A DNA stretch of 64,000 nucleotides from Halorhabdus utahensis DSM 12940 (GCF_000023945.1 NC_013158.1:496001-560000); one strand, 5' to 3'. Shown: positions 54,041 through 63,157, counted from the stretch's first letter. Made by a program: numbers and translations. Notes: generated by a model not told the origin, from the letters alone.

Positions 54041-55707
54041 GCGCCGAGAACGGAGACGGCGATGCTGACGACGGCGGGGACGACAGTCCAGGCCGTCGCG
54101 AGGTCGCCTATCGGGTGTTCGCTGCCGAGTTCGACGACAGCGACTTCGATTACTCCGAGAGCGACGCCGACCGTGCGCCCAACTACGTCGTGACGCCGAC
54201 CGGCGCGCGCGTCAATCGCCTGTTCGCCGTGGGCGTCCTGACGGAGGTCAGCCCGGCCGGTGAGGACGTCCTCCGGGCGCGGATCGCAGACCCGACCGGA
54301 ACCTTCGTCGTCTACGCCGGCCAGTACCAGCCCGACGCCCAGACGTTCCTCGAACGCGCCGAACCGCCGGCCTACGTCGCCGTGACGGGCAAGGCCCGGA
54401 CCTTCCAGCCCGACGATAGCGACGTCGTCTACACTTCGATCCGTCCGGAGAGTCTCAACGAGGTCGACGAGGTGACTCGCGACCGCTGGACGGTCGGGGC
54501 CGCCGAGGCGACGCTCGAACGCGTCGGGACGATGGCGACGGCGATGGAACTCGACGTCCGCGGCGACGAACTCCGGGCGGCACTCGACGAACGAGGTGTC
54601 GAACCAGGGCTGGCGGCCGGGATCCCGCTGGCGCTGGACCACTACGGGACGACACCGGGGTACCTGGCGGCGATGCGAACGCTGGCCACGTCGGCACTGG
54701 AAGTCGTCGCGGGCGAGCGTAGCGAGGTCGAATCCCTGTCGCTGTCTCCAGATCAGGGCGGCGACGCTGATCTGGACGCGCTTGCTGAGACCGCGTCGAT
54801 CGGCGAACCGGCGGGGGAGACTGTCGGGACGGCCGAACAGGGGGAGAGTCCGGCGACGGAGAACGAGGAGACGCCATCGACCGGGGAGACGACATCGACA
54901 GTCGATACATCGGCGTCGACAGCTGACGCGTCGCCATCGGCCGATGACACCGCTTCGACGACCGCGGACAGTGACGCAGGGGCGGCGTCTGAAGAGAGCG
55001 CGTCTGCGTCCACGGCTGACGTGTCCGGGGAGAGCGACGCGGCCGAAGGCGATGGATTCGACAGCGACGAAACCCCTGAAGCCGAATCTGCGACCGAGAC
55101 GAGTGAGGAAAGGAGCGAAACGGATACGGACACCCAAGCGGCAGAGACGGATACCCCCACCGACGATCCGAGTGAGGACACGGCCGACCTCGAAGACTTC
55201 GATGGCGAATTCGAACTCGACGAGGACGAGCGTGAGCAGATCAAAGACGAGTTCGGGACCGAGTTCACGTCCGGCGCGGAGGTCGACGAGCCGGGCGAAG
55301 CCGGTATCGAGACGCCCGACGAACCGATCGAACCGGAGACGGCTGGGGACGACGAGGGGACTCCTGCAACCGAAGAGACGGCCGACGAAGCGGCTCCTGC
55401 AGCCGAGAAAACGGATACGACGACCGAAGGCGAGCCGGAACCGGCTGCCGAGGAACCGGGATCCGAAGAGCTGGCGAGTGGAGCAGACGAATCCGCGGCT
55501 GAGCCGGAGGACATCGATCTCGAAGACGCGGCGATGGAGGCGATGGCGACGCTCGACGACGGTGACGGGGCCGACCGTGAGGCGGTCATCGAGCGCGTCC
55601 AGGACGCCCACGGCGTCGATGCGGCCGATGTCGAGGACGCGATTCAGGATGCGCTGATGAACGGCCGGTGTTACGAACCCAGCGACGGCCGGCTCAAGTC
55701 GATCTGA
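54037..55707 (+). CDS. rpap1: RPA-associated protein (Rpap, COG3390) with long acidic linker
   Basis: 556 residues. An N-terminal OB-fold region (about 15-150) has REVAYRVFAAEFDDSDFDYSESDADRAPNYVVTPTGARVNRLFAVGVLTEV. Residues 240-490 are disordered and built almost only of Asp, Glu, Ser, Thr, Ala and Pro. A final 60-residue segment (AMEAMATLDDGDGADREAVIERVQDAHGVDAADVEDAIQDALMNGRCYEPSDGRLK) looks like a winged helix, as at the C-terminus of eukaryotic RPA32. It forms a complex with the RPA1-type protein. It is coupled to both neighbours by overlapping codons. Confidence 0.9.
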   Translation: MSAENGDGDADDGGDDSPGRREVAYRVFAAEFDDSDFDYSESDADRAPNYVVTPTGARVNRLFAVGVLTEVSPAGEDVLRARIADPTGTFVVYAGQYQPDAQTFLERAEPPAYVAVTGKARTFQPDDSDVVYTSIRPESLNEVDEVTRDRWTVGAAEATLERVGTMATAMELDVRGDELRAALDERGVEPGLAAGIPLALDHYGTTPGYLAAMRTLATSALEVVAGERSEVESLSLSPDQGGDADLDALAETASIGEPAGETVGTAEQGESPATENEETPSTGETTSTVDTSASTADASPSADDTASTTADSDAGAASEESASASTADVSGESDAAEGDGFDSDETPEAESATETSEERSETDTDTQAAETDTPTDDPSEDTADLEDFDGEFELDEDEREQIKDEFGTEFTSGAEVDEPGEAGIETPDEPIEPETAGDDEGTPATEETADEAAPAAEKTDTTTEGEPEPAAEEPGSEELASGADESAAEPEDIDLEDAAMEAMATLDDGDGADREAVIERVQDAHGVDAADVEDAIQDALMNGRCYEPSDGRLKSI

Positions 55708-56462
55708 TGGCGGTCGAACCGGTCCCCGGCGCACCTGCAGCGACCGTCGAGGTTCCGGATGGACGCGCCCTGGTCGTCGCGGACGTTCATGCGGGCATCG
55801 AGGCCGGATTGCGAAAGGAAGGTGTCGAGCTCGCGTCCGGGGCCGACCAGCGGCGCGAGAACGTGCTCTCGCTGGTAGCCGAGACGGATCCGGACCGGTT
55901 GATTGTCCTGGGCGACCTGGGTCATGCCATCGGGACGCCTCAGCGAGACGAGCGCGAGGAGATTGACCGTCTCGTCTCGGAAATCACCGAGCGCGTCCCG
56001 CTCACGCTCGTGAAGGGCAACCACGACGGCGAGATCGAGTCGCTGCTTGCCGACCGCGAGGGCGTGGCGATCACTGACGGATCGGGCGTGCGCCTGGGAT
56101 CAGTCGGGTTCGCCCACGGCCACACCTGGCCCGCACCGGACGTCCTCGCCGCCGAGACGGTCTGCATCGGCCACGAACACCCCGTCGTCCGGCTGGAGGA
56201 CGAGGTCGGCGGCCGACGGAAGGAACGCGTCTGGCTCCGCGGAGCGATCGATCCCGTCCCTTTTCGGGAGCACGACGACGACACGCGTCTGCAAGTCGAC
56301 GGCGAACTCGTCGTCTTCCCGGCGTTCAACGACCTCTCGGGCGGCACCTGGATCAACGTCGCGGGGCAGTCGTTCCTCTCCCCCTTTTTACCCGAGGGGC
56401 TCGCTGACGGCACGGCCTATTTACTGGATGGGACGCGACTCGGGCCGTACGATCAGATCTAG
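55707..56462 (+). CDS. rpe: RPA-operon metallophosphoesterase (Rpe)
   Basis: 251 residues with a calcineurin-like phosphoesterase fold: VVADVHAGIEAGL, VLGDLGHAIG, VKGNHDGEIE, VGFAHGHTWP and CIGHEHPVV give the five dimetal motifs. It is the third gene of the RPA operon, and its ATG overlaps the Rpap stop by one base. In Haloferax this gene is called rpe; its substrate is unknown. Directly after its stop begins a broken MgtC-like gene in the opposite direction. Confidence 0.9.
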   Translation: MAVEPVPGAPAATVEVPDGRALVVADVHAGIEAGLRKEGVELASGADQRRENVLSLVAETDPDRLIVLGDLGHAIGTPQRDEREEIDRLVSEITERVPLTLVKGNHDGEIESLLADREGVAITDGSGVRLGSVGFAHGHTWPAPDVLAAETVCIGHEHPVVRLEDEVGGRRKERVWLRGAIDPVPFREHDDDTRLQVDGELVVFPAFNDLSGGTWINVAGQSFLSPFLPEGLADGTAYLLDGTRLGPYDQI

Positions 56463-56735
56463 ACGTACCTGTCGTCGCTGTCGAGGAGACGAACCCGACG
56501 ACGATCACGACGGTCGCACTTCGGGCGGAGTGCATCGTCATCGCGCCGAGGATGGCGACCAGCAGCGCCGCCACGAGCCTACCGTGTAGCGCGATCAGCG
56601 GGAACGTTCGACTGCCGGCGAAGGTCTCTCCGGACTCGCTTTGCCCCGCTCCAAGCCGACGAGTGCACCGACCTCGAACGCCAGCGCGAGGTGACCGATC
56701 ACCTCGACCAGCGGCGCGGTTGACGGATCGACCAT
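56463..56735 (-). pseudogene. Frameshifted and truncated MgtC/SapB-type (DUF4010-like) membrane protein
   Basis: From the ATG at 56735 the minus strand encodes MVDPSTAPLVEVIGHLALAF and EVGALVGLERG, then goes out of frame and stops. One frame over it continues QSESGETFAGSRTFPLIALH and GRLVAALLVAILGAMTMHSA plus a third hydrophobic stretch. Together these match the N-terminal part of MgtC/SapB or DUF4010 membrane proteins (LVGLER followed by G-RTF-LIAL-G). The frame break lies near 56640-56650. The C-terminal part is missing where the phosphoesterase gene ends. Proteins of this family are linked to magnesium or acid stress. The gene is inactive unless the frameshift is a sequencing error. Confidence 0.6.
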
Positions 56736-56795
56736 CGTCTGAACGTTTCGCGTGTATTGGTATCAAACCACCAGGTGCGGAAGTCGGTAAAGAAA

Positions 56796-56855
56796 TCTAT
56801 TTTTCCGAAATCTAGATTTCAGAAATGCAGATTTCCGAAAGACGAGTTTCTGCAG
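56796..56855. repeat. 15-bp tandem repeat array (three good units, a fourth weak one)
   Basis: Units at 56796-56810 (TCTATTTTTCCGAAA), 56811-56825 (TCTAGATTTCAGAAA) and 56826-56840 (TGCAGATTTCCGAAA) each match their neighbour at 12 of 15 positions. A fourth at 56841-56855 is degenerate. A 14-bp perfect palindrome, GAAATCTAGATTTC, spans 56807-56820. The A/T-rich array lies between the broken MgtC-like gene, 60-120 bp upstream of its start, and the stop of the ArfB-like gene. It looks like a regulator-binding array. Confidence 0.7.
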
Positions 56856-56923
56856 TCGATACTGGTATCTGGGGTAGCATATCGTATCAGACGGCAGCAT
56901 ACCTCGATCGAGATGGTCGCCGC

Positions 56924-57706
56924 CTACGATCTGGTCGATACGTGCTCGCGCGGCATGAGGTCCTCGAAGGGCTGTTCGTCCAGCCACTCGGCGAGTGCGA
57001 CGAGTTCGTCGCTGGCCGCGTCGAACAGCTCCGCACCGATCTCGGCGGTCGCCTCAGTTTGGTCCCCGAAAACCCCGTTCTCGCTGTTCTCGATCGAATC
57101 GTAGAACGTGCGAGCGCCGTGGACGCGGCCCACGTCCTGGCTTACCTCGACGCGACCGCCGTCACGTGCGTCTTCGAGGCGGCCCTCGTGGACGAGATCG
57201 GGGTGAAGGTGCTGGATGAGTGCGGTCTCCTTGGGGCCGCCGTGGGGGCCATTGTGGTCGAAGACATCGTTCACCTGCTCGGGAATGCTCTCGTCCCACA
57301 TCCACTCGACAGCGAAGACGGTCCCGTCCTCGCGGAGTCGCCGACCGACCTCTCTGAGATGGGTTATGTTGCCGCCGTGGGCGTTGACGTAGATCACCCG
57401 ATCGATGCCGTGGTTGGTGAGACTTCGGGTGAAGCTCTCGACGTAGTCTCGGAACGCGGGCGGATCGACGGACATCGTCCCCGGGAACTGCTGATGATGG
57501 GGACTCACGCCGATCCGGACTGGTGGCGTCCGCAGGAATCCAGTCCGGTCGGCGGCCTCCGTGGCGAACGCCTCGGCGATGAGGTGGTCAGTCCCCTCCG
57601 GCAGATGTGGGCCGTGTTGCTCGGTCGACCCCAGCGGGATCAGCGCGATCGACTCCGACTCGAAGTACGACGAAAGATCCGGCCACGCGGCGTCGGCGAG
57701 GTACAT
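56924..57706 (-). CDS. Creatininase/ArfB-like amidohydrolase
   Basis: 260 residues. IPLGSTEQHGPHLPEGTDHLIAEAFA, VNAHGGNITHLREVG and the Glu/His in PHGGPKETALIQHLHPDLV are the dimetal motifs of the creatinine amidohydrolase family. In archaea the member ArfB (formamide hydrolase) removes the formyl group in the route from GTP to riboflavin and F420. Because a reductase of the same pathway (51998-52660) is near, ArfB is the likeliest role. The start at 57706 (MYLADAAWPD) is typical of the family. It is divergent from the helicase gene. Confidence 0.82.
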   Translation of the reverse strand: MYLADAAWPDLSSYFESESIALIPLGSTEQHGPHLPEGTDHLIAEAFATEAADRTGFLRTPPVRIGVSPHHQQFPGTMSVDPPAFRDYVESFTRSLTNHGIDRVIYVNAHGGNITHLREVGRRLREDGTVFAVEWMWDESIPEQVNDVFDHNGPHGGPKETALIQHLHPDLVHEGRLEDARDGGRVEVSQDVGRVHGARTFYDSIENSENGVFGDQTEATAEIGAELFDAASDELVALAEWLDEQPFEDLMPREHVSTRS

Positions 57707-57838
57707 ACGCCCGCAAGGAGTCTCGGGGGCAAGAACGTGTCCCCGGATGGAGCGGAAAAAGCGCCGTCTCCCGAGGGACGGGGGCTGTGGACACACCTTC
57801 CAGTGCGTTTAATCGGTTCAACACCCAATACGGCGATA

Positions 57839-60670
57839 ATGAGCGAGGCGACGCGCGAGGGTGACGCCGTCTTCGCCCACCTCGGCGACGCCGTCCGGTC
57901 GGCACTGTCCGACCGCGGCTTTACGACGCCCACCGAGCCACAGCGTCGCGCGATCCCGCCGATCGCCGACGGTGAGGACGCGCTGGTGATCGCCCCGACC
58001 GGCAGCGGCAAGACCGAGACTGCGATGCTCCCGGTCTTCGACGCGATCGAAGGCGATCCACCCGACGGCATCGCCGCGCTGTACGTCACGCCGCTGCGGG
58101 CACTCAATCGCGACATGCGGGATCGCCTGGAGTGGTGGGGTGAGACACTTGACCTCGAGATCGACGTCCGCCACGGCGACACGACCCAGTATCGTCGCCA
58201 GCAACAGGCCGAGGATCCGCCGGACGTTCTGGTCACCACGCCCGAGACCGTGCAGGCGATCCTGACCGGTGAGAAGCTTCGGGAGGGACTCGCAGACGTC
58301 GCCCACGTCGTCGTCGACGAGGTCCACGAACTCGCGGCCGCAAAACGCGGCGCGCAGTTGACCGTCGGCCTCGAACGGCTCCGGGACCTCGCCGGCCCGT
58401 TCCAGCGGATCGGGCTTTCGGCGACCGTCGGCGATCCCGCGGAAGTCGGGCGGTTTCTCACGGGCGATCGGGGATGTTCGATCGTCGAGATCGACGCCGG
58501 CAGCGACATCGAGATCGACGTCGTCCGCCCTTCGATCGAAGAGCGCGACGAGAACGTCGCCGGCGAGATCGTCACCGATGCCGAGGTCGCCAGTCACGTC
58601 AGGCAGATCGACGAACTGATCGAAACCCACGAGTCGACGCTGGTGTTTGTCAACACCCGACAGACGGCCGAAGCGCTGGGCTCGCGACTCAAGGAATACG
58701 GCACGGACGTTGGCATCCACCACGGGTCGCTGGCCTCGGACACTCGCGTCGAGGTCGAGGACGCGTTCAAGGCGGGCGACCTGGACGCGTTGCTGTGTAC
58801 CTCCTCGATGGAGCTCGGGATCGACGTCGGGCGTGTCGATCACGTCGTCCAGTACAACAGCCCCCGGCAGGTCTCCCGGTTGCTCCAGCGCATCGGGCGG
58901 GCGGGCCATCGCCGGGATCGAACGTCCGCAGGGACGATCGTCACGACGAGCCCCGACGAGACCTTCGAGGCGCTCGCCATTGCGCGAATGGCCCGGGCCG
59001 GCGAGGTCGAACCGGCAGCGATCCACCACGGGAGTCGGGACACCGTGGCCAATCAGATCGCGGGCGTCGTCATGGACCTGGGAGAGGTCGACGCCCGCCG
59101 CGCCTACGAGATCGTCACGCGGGCGTACCCCTTTGGCGATATTTCCGAAGCTGTCTTCCGGGAGATCGTGCGTGAACTCGCCGACAATCGCGTCATTTGG
59201 CTCGAGGAAGACGACGACGAGCTCTCGAAACGCCGGGGGACCTGGCAATACTTCTATCACAACCTCTCGATGATCCCCGACGAGGCGACCTACGACGTCG
59301 CCGACGGCACGAGCGGCCGGCAGGTCGGGACGCTGGACGAACGCTTCGTCGTCAACTTCGCCGCGCCGGGGGAGGTGTTCATCCAGGCCGGCGAGATGTG
59401 GCGGATCACCGAGATCGACGAGGACGAGGAGACGGTCCACGTCACGCCGGTCGGCGACCCGGCCGGCGAAGTTCCCTCCTGGACCGGCCAGGAGATCCCG
59501 GTGCCCTACGACGTAGCGCAGGAAGTCGCCGAGCTCCGGGGGGTCGCGGCCGAGCAACTCCGGGCTGGGGGCGAGCCCGAAAGCGTCGCCCGGCACCTTG
59601 CTGGCAGATATGATGCCGCCGAGGCGACGATCCGCTCCGCGCTCGAACAGATCGAATATCACGAGGGACCGGTGCCCGGCCCGAATCGGATCGTCGTCGA
59701 GTTCGAGGGGCGGGACGTCGTGCTTAATGCTGCCTTCGGCCACAAGGTCAACGAGACACTCGGTCGACTCCTCTCGGCACTGCTCGGCCAGCGTACGGGC
59801 TCGTCGGTCGGCCTCGACGTCGACCCGTACCGGATTTCCCTGGAGGTGCCACGCAACGTCACCGCCGGCGACGTCGTCGACGTACTCGAATCGACCGATC
59901 CCGCTCACGTCGAGGGGTTGATCGAACTCAGTCTGAAGAACGCCGGCGCGCTGAAGTTCCGACTCGCGCAGGTCGCCACCAAGTTCGGCGCGCTCAAGAA
60001 CTGGCGTGGGCGAGGGAGCAACCGCTTCGGACGGGATCGGCTGCTCGAAGCACTCGAGGGGACGCCGATCTACGACGAAGCTCTCCGGGAGTTGATCCAC
60101 GAGAAACTCGACATCGACCGGGCGAGCGAGTTACTTCGGGAGATCCAGTCGGGCGACATCGTTGTCGAGACTGTCGGCGGCCGGACGGCGATCGGTCGCG
60201 GCGGCCGCTCGGGCAGCAAGGAACTCCTCGCCCCCGAGAACGCCGACGCGAGCGTGATCCAGACGCTGAAAGACCGGATCCAGGAGGACCGCGTCATCCT
60301 GTTCTGCGTTCACTGTGAGTCCTACAAAACCACCAAACCGGTCAAGCGAGTGCGCGACCAGCCGAAATGCCCGGAGTGTGGCTCGACCCGGATCGCGGCA
60401 TTGAACCCCTGGGACGAGGAGACCGTCACGGCAGTCAAGACCGACGAGAAAGATGACGAGCAGGAACGACGGACGAAACGCGGCTACCAGGCCGCGGATC
60501 TCGTCCAGAGCCACGGCAAACAGGCCATCATCGCGCTGGCAGGGCGCGGCGTCGGGCCGACGAACGCGGCCCGCATCATCAACAAACTCCGGGAGAACGA
60601 GGACGATTTCTACCGGGATATCCTCGCCCGGGAACGCGAGTACGCCCGGACGCGGTCGTTCTGGGAGTGA
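57839..60670 (+). CDS. lhr: Lhr-family ATP-dependent helicase
   Basis: 943 residues, superfamily 2. Walker A APTGSGKT is at 52-59, DEVH at 160-163, motif III LSATVGD, and motifs IV-VI in STLVFVNTRQTAEALG, LLCTSSMELGIDVG and LLQRIGRAGHRRD. A winged-helix and Lhr-core region and the aLhr C-terminal domain follow. Two CxxC pairs (CVHC about residue 822 and CPEC about 848) form a zinc ribbon near the end, and the tail has the YARTRSFWE ending. Lhr helicases translocate 3' to 5' and act in repair. The start at 57839 is upstream of the conserved EPQRRAIPPI; the longer frame overlaps the divergent ArfB-like gene. Confidence 0.93.
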   Translation: MSEATREGDAVFAHLGDAVRSALSDRGFTTPTEPQRRAIPPIADGEDALVIAPTGSGKTETAMLPVFDAIEGDPPDGIAALYVTPLRALNRDMRDRLEWWGETLDLEIDVRHGDTTQYRRQQQAEDPPDVLVTTPETVQAILTGEKLREGLADVAHVVVDEVHELAAAKRGAQLTVGLERLRDLAGPFQRIGLSATVGDPAEVGRFLTGDRGCSIVEIDAGSDIEIDVVRPSIEERDENVAGEIVTDAEVASHVRQIDELIETHESTLVFVNTRQTAEALGSRLKEYGTDVGIHHGSLASDTRVEVEDAFKAGDLDALLCTSSMELGIDVGRVDHVVQYNSPRQVSRLLQRIGRAGHRRDRTSAGTIVTTSPDETFEALAIARMARAGEVEPAAIHHGSRDTVANQIAGVVMDLGEVDARRAYEIVTRAYPFGDISEAVFREIVRELADNRVIWLEEDDDELSKRRGTWQYFYHNLSMIPDEATYDVADGTSGRQVGTLDERFVVNFAAPGEVFIQAGEMWRITEIDEDEETVHVTPVGDPAGEVPSWTGQEIPVPYDVAQEVAELRGVAAEQLRAGGEPESVARHLAGRYDAAEATIRSALEQIEYHEGPVPGPNRIVVEFEGRDVVLNAAFGHKVNETLGRLLSALLGQRTGSSVGLDVDPYRISLEVPRNVTAGDVVDVLESTDPAHVEGLIELSLKNAGALKFRLAQVATKFGALKNWRGRGSNRFGRDRLLEALEGTPIYDEALRELIHEKLDIDRASELLREIQSGDIVVETVGGRTAIGRGGRSGSKELLAPENADASVIQTLKDRIQEDRVILFCVHCESYKTTKPVKRVRDQPKCPECGSTRIAALNPWDEETVTAVKTDEKDDEQERRTKRGYQAADLVQSHGKQAIIALAGRGVGPTNAARIINKLRENEDDFYRDILAREREYARTRSFWE

Positions 60671-60696
60671 GAGGAGTGCCCGCTCTTGACGGGAGA

Positions 60697-61302
60697 TCAC
60701 TCGCGGCGACGAGGACTGGCGTCCTGCCAGGCGTCGCGTTTCCGGTCAGCGACCCGCGAGACGGTCATTCCGGCGATCAGAATCAATAATCCGAAGAGGA
60801 GAAACGACCCGTAGATGGCCTGGCTCCCATCGATCGGTGGGTTCGTGGCCGCGGCGCTCCCGACCAGCATCCGGCCACCGGCGACCACCAGCGGCGTCGC
60901 CGCGACAACCGCACCCAGAACCACCAGGCCTCTGCCGACGATCAGCGACGGGACAGGCGTCCGGGCCAGCACGGCAGCGGGTGCCATCCAGGAAAGCATG
61001 CCGACAAGAATGACGATGATCGGATGGGCGGGAACGAGACTCGTCAGGGCAAACGCCGACAGCGGGGCAAACGGGATGCTGATCGCGAGCGCCGATGCCA
61101 GCCTGAGTGGATATGGAAGCGTCCGGCCGGACGGTTGACGTGCCGATGCGTTCGACAGCGTTCGCTCGACGATCGCATCGGCTGCCTCCGAGGTGAGTCC
61201 GTCCTCGGCCGTCCGGATCGTGAGTCCACACTCTGGACATTCATCCGCACCCGCGAGCGGCGTTTCGCATCGTGGACAGGACCCTTCGTCGGGCGCACTC
61301 AT
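60697..61302 (-). CDS. Zinc-ribbon membrane protein
   Basis: 201 residues, not assigned to a family. The N-terminal CPRCETPLAGADECPECGL is a four-Cys zinc ribbon facing the cytoplasm. Four hydrophobic segments follow (LRLASALAISIPFAPLSAFALTSLV, IIVILVGMLSWMAPAAVLA, IVGRGLVVLGAVVAATPLVV and AIYGSFLLFGLLILIAGMTVS). A short basic tail (RVADRKRDAWQDASPRRRE) ends it. It is convergent with the helicase gene. Zinc-ribbon membrane proteins are frequent in haloarchaea; no role is known. Confidence 0.72.
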   Translation of the reverse strand: MSAPDEGSCPRCETPLAGADECPECGLTIRTAEDGLTSEAADAIVERTLSNASARQPSGRTLPYPLRLASALAISIPFAPLSAFALTSLVPAHPIIVILVGMLSWMAPAAVLARTPVPSLIVGRGLVVLGAVVAATPLVVAGGRMLVGSAAATNPPIDGSQAIYGSFLLFGLLILIAGMTVSRVADRKRDAWQDASPRRRE

Positions 61303-61405
61303 CGGCTGTGATTCTCAGGCGAGGTATTTCATCCTGCCGGCTGACCCGCGTCTGCGCACCGTCGGGAGGGTAACACCTTAAGGACACCCGGGAGAGCATG
61401 CGACC

Positions 61406-63157
61406 ATGGACGTAGAGGACTACTGGGGCGTCGGGCCGAAGACCCGTGATCTCCTCGCCGAGTCGCTGGGCATCGAAACTGCCATCGCCGCGATCGAATC
61501 CGGCGATCTTCGGGCGTTGACCGAGGCCGGATTGAGTCGCGGCCGAGCGACACGGATCCTTCGCCGGGCCCAGGGCGGGGCGATGGACGTGCTGGCGACC
61601 CGCGACGCCCGATCCGTGTACAAGTCGGTGCTGGACCTGGCGAGTGATTACGCCGTGACCCGCCACGCCGCCGACAGCATCCGACTCCTCACGCCGCTCG
61701 ATTCCCGGTCCGCCATGGAATCACGCCTCGAAACCGTCATGGACGCCGTGGCCGTCTGGAACGCACTCGACGAGTCGACTCGGGAGGGCGTCATCGAGGC
61801 GTTCGACGCCTACGACAGCGTCGAAGGCGGTGATCTCGCCGGCGTCCGGACCGCACTGGCATTGCGGGAGACCGGTGTCACCGACGGTGTGTTCGCGCCG
61901 CTCGCAGACCTCGAGGTCGAACAGCTCGACGCCGCGGCCGACGCGCTCGCCGCGCTCTCGGCGGACGGCGTCGCGGCCGGGGCTGACGACCGTCTCGACG
62001 ATCTGAGGACGCAGCTCGGGGCGATCGAGGATATGGCCGCCGACGCCGAGTCGGTGATCGCCACGATCCGCGACGCTGGCGTCCGGGGTGGCGACGAGTT
62101 CCGCGAGCGATTCGTCGACCACGTCGTCAGCGAAGCCGGCGTCGATGTCGGGGCCGTCAGGGAGGCGATGGTCACCGACGCCCCGGACGTGACCGACTTC
62201 GTTTCGGAGACGCTTCGCGGCCTCGCCGCGGATCGACGTGACGCCGTCGAGGAACGCGAGGCGGACGTCCGCGAGCGCCTCGAAACGAGCCTGGAACTCG
62301 CCCGCGAGGACGTCGACGCCGCTGTCGACGTCGTCGACGAGATTGCCCGAGACGTCTCGCTGGCCCGGTTCGCTCGTGCGTTCGATCTCACCGCGCCGAC
62401 CTATCGTGAGGGACGGGTGCTAGCCGTCGAGAACGCTCGCAACCTCGAACTGATGGGTGGAGATGTCGCCGTCCAGCCGGTCACCTACGGGATCGGCGAC
62501 CACTCGCTGTCGGTGGCCGGCGCGAACGAACCGCCACGGGGCGACCGCGTCGCCGTCCTGACAGGAGCCAACAGCGGCGGGAAGACGACGCTGCTGGAGA
62601 CGCTCGCGCAGGTGCAGTTGCTCGCCCAGATGGGGCTGCCCGTGCCAGCGGATGCCGCCGAAGTGGGGGTCGTCGACGCCGTGGTCTTCCACCGCCGACA
62701 CGCGAGTTTCAACGCGGGCGTGCTCGAATCGACACTCCGGACAGTCGTCCCGCCCCTGACTGACGAGGGACGAACCCTGATGCTTGTCGACGAGTTCGAG
62801 GCGATCACCGAACCCGGCAGCGCCGCCGATCTCCTTCACGGCCTGGTCACGCTGACGGTCGACCAGCCGGCGCTTGGCGTGTTCGTCACCCACCTGGCTG
62901 ACGACCTGGAACCGCTCCCATCGGCAGCCCGAACTGACGGCATCTTCGCCGAAGGGTTGACGACGGATCTCGAACTCGAAGTCGACTATCAGCCCCGGTT
63001 TGGCACGGTCGGGCGCTCGACACCGGAGTTCATCGTCTCGCGACTCGTGGCCGACGCCGACGATCGACGCGAACGCGGCGGGTTCCAGACGCTTGCCGCG
63101 GCCGTCGGCGAGCAAGCCGTCCAGCGGACACTGTCGGACGCCGAGTGGTCCGGTTGA
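61406..63157 (+). CDS. MutS-family protein with N-terminal helix-hairpin-helix (MutS2/MutS5-like)
   Basis: 583 residues. A helix-hairpin-helix-like start (YWGVGPKTRDLLAESLGIETAIAAIESGDLRALTEAGLSRGRA) is followed by a long coiled-coil-rich core (about 90-340), and a C-terminal MutS ATPase with Walker A GANSGGKTT at 387-395, TLRTVVPPLTDEGRTLMLVDEFEA and VFVTHLADD. It lacks mismatch-recognition and Smr nuclease domains, so it is not classical MutS. Archaeal homologues may dissolve or recognise branched DNA. The other mutS lies at the start of the window, so both paralogues are in one 64-kb stretch. Confidence 0.88.
   Translation: MDVEDYWGVGPKTRDLLAESLGIETAIAAIESGDLRALTEAGLSRGRATRILRRAQGGAMDVLATRDARSVYKSVLDLASDYAVTRHAADSIRLLTPLDSRSAMESRLETVMDAVAVWNALDESTREGVIEAFDAYDSVEGGDLAGVRTALALRETGVTDGVFAPLADLEVEQLDAAADALAALSADGVAAGADDRLDDLRTQLGAIEDMAADAESVIATIRDAGVRGGDEFRERFVDHVVSEAGVDVGAVREAMVTDAPDVTDFVSETLRGLAADRRDAVEEREADVRERLETSLELAREDVDAAVDVVDEIARDVSLARFARAFDLTAPTYREGRVLAVENARNLELMGGDVAVQPVTYGIGDHSLSVAGANEPPRGDRVAVLTGANSGGKTTLLETLAQVQLLAQMGLPVPADAAEVGVVDAVVFHRRHASFNAGVLESTLRTVVPPLTDEGRTLMLVDEFEAITEPGSAADLLHGLVTLTVDQPALGVFVTHLADDLEPLPSAARTDGIFAEGLTTDLELEVDYQPRFGTVGRSTPEFIVSRLVADADDRRERGGFQTLAAAVGEQAVQRTLSDAEWSG

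Noticed and set aside
53815-55734. 639-codon minus-strand frame opposite Rpap
   Set aside because: Arg-rich antisense of a low-complexity acidic gene. The plus strand forms a coupled three-gene operon.
57818-60100. 760-codon minus-strand frame opposite the Lhr helicase
   Set aside because: Antisense shadow; the helicase motifs on the plus strand are decisive.
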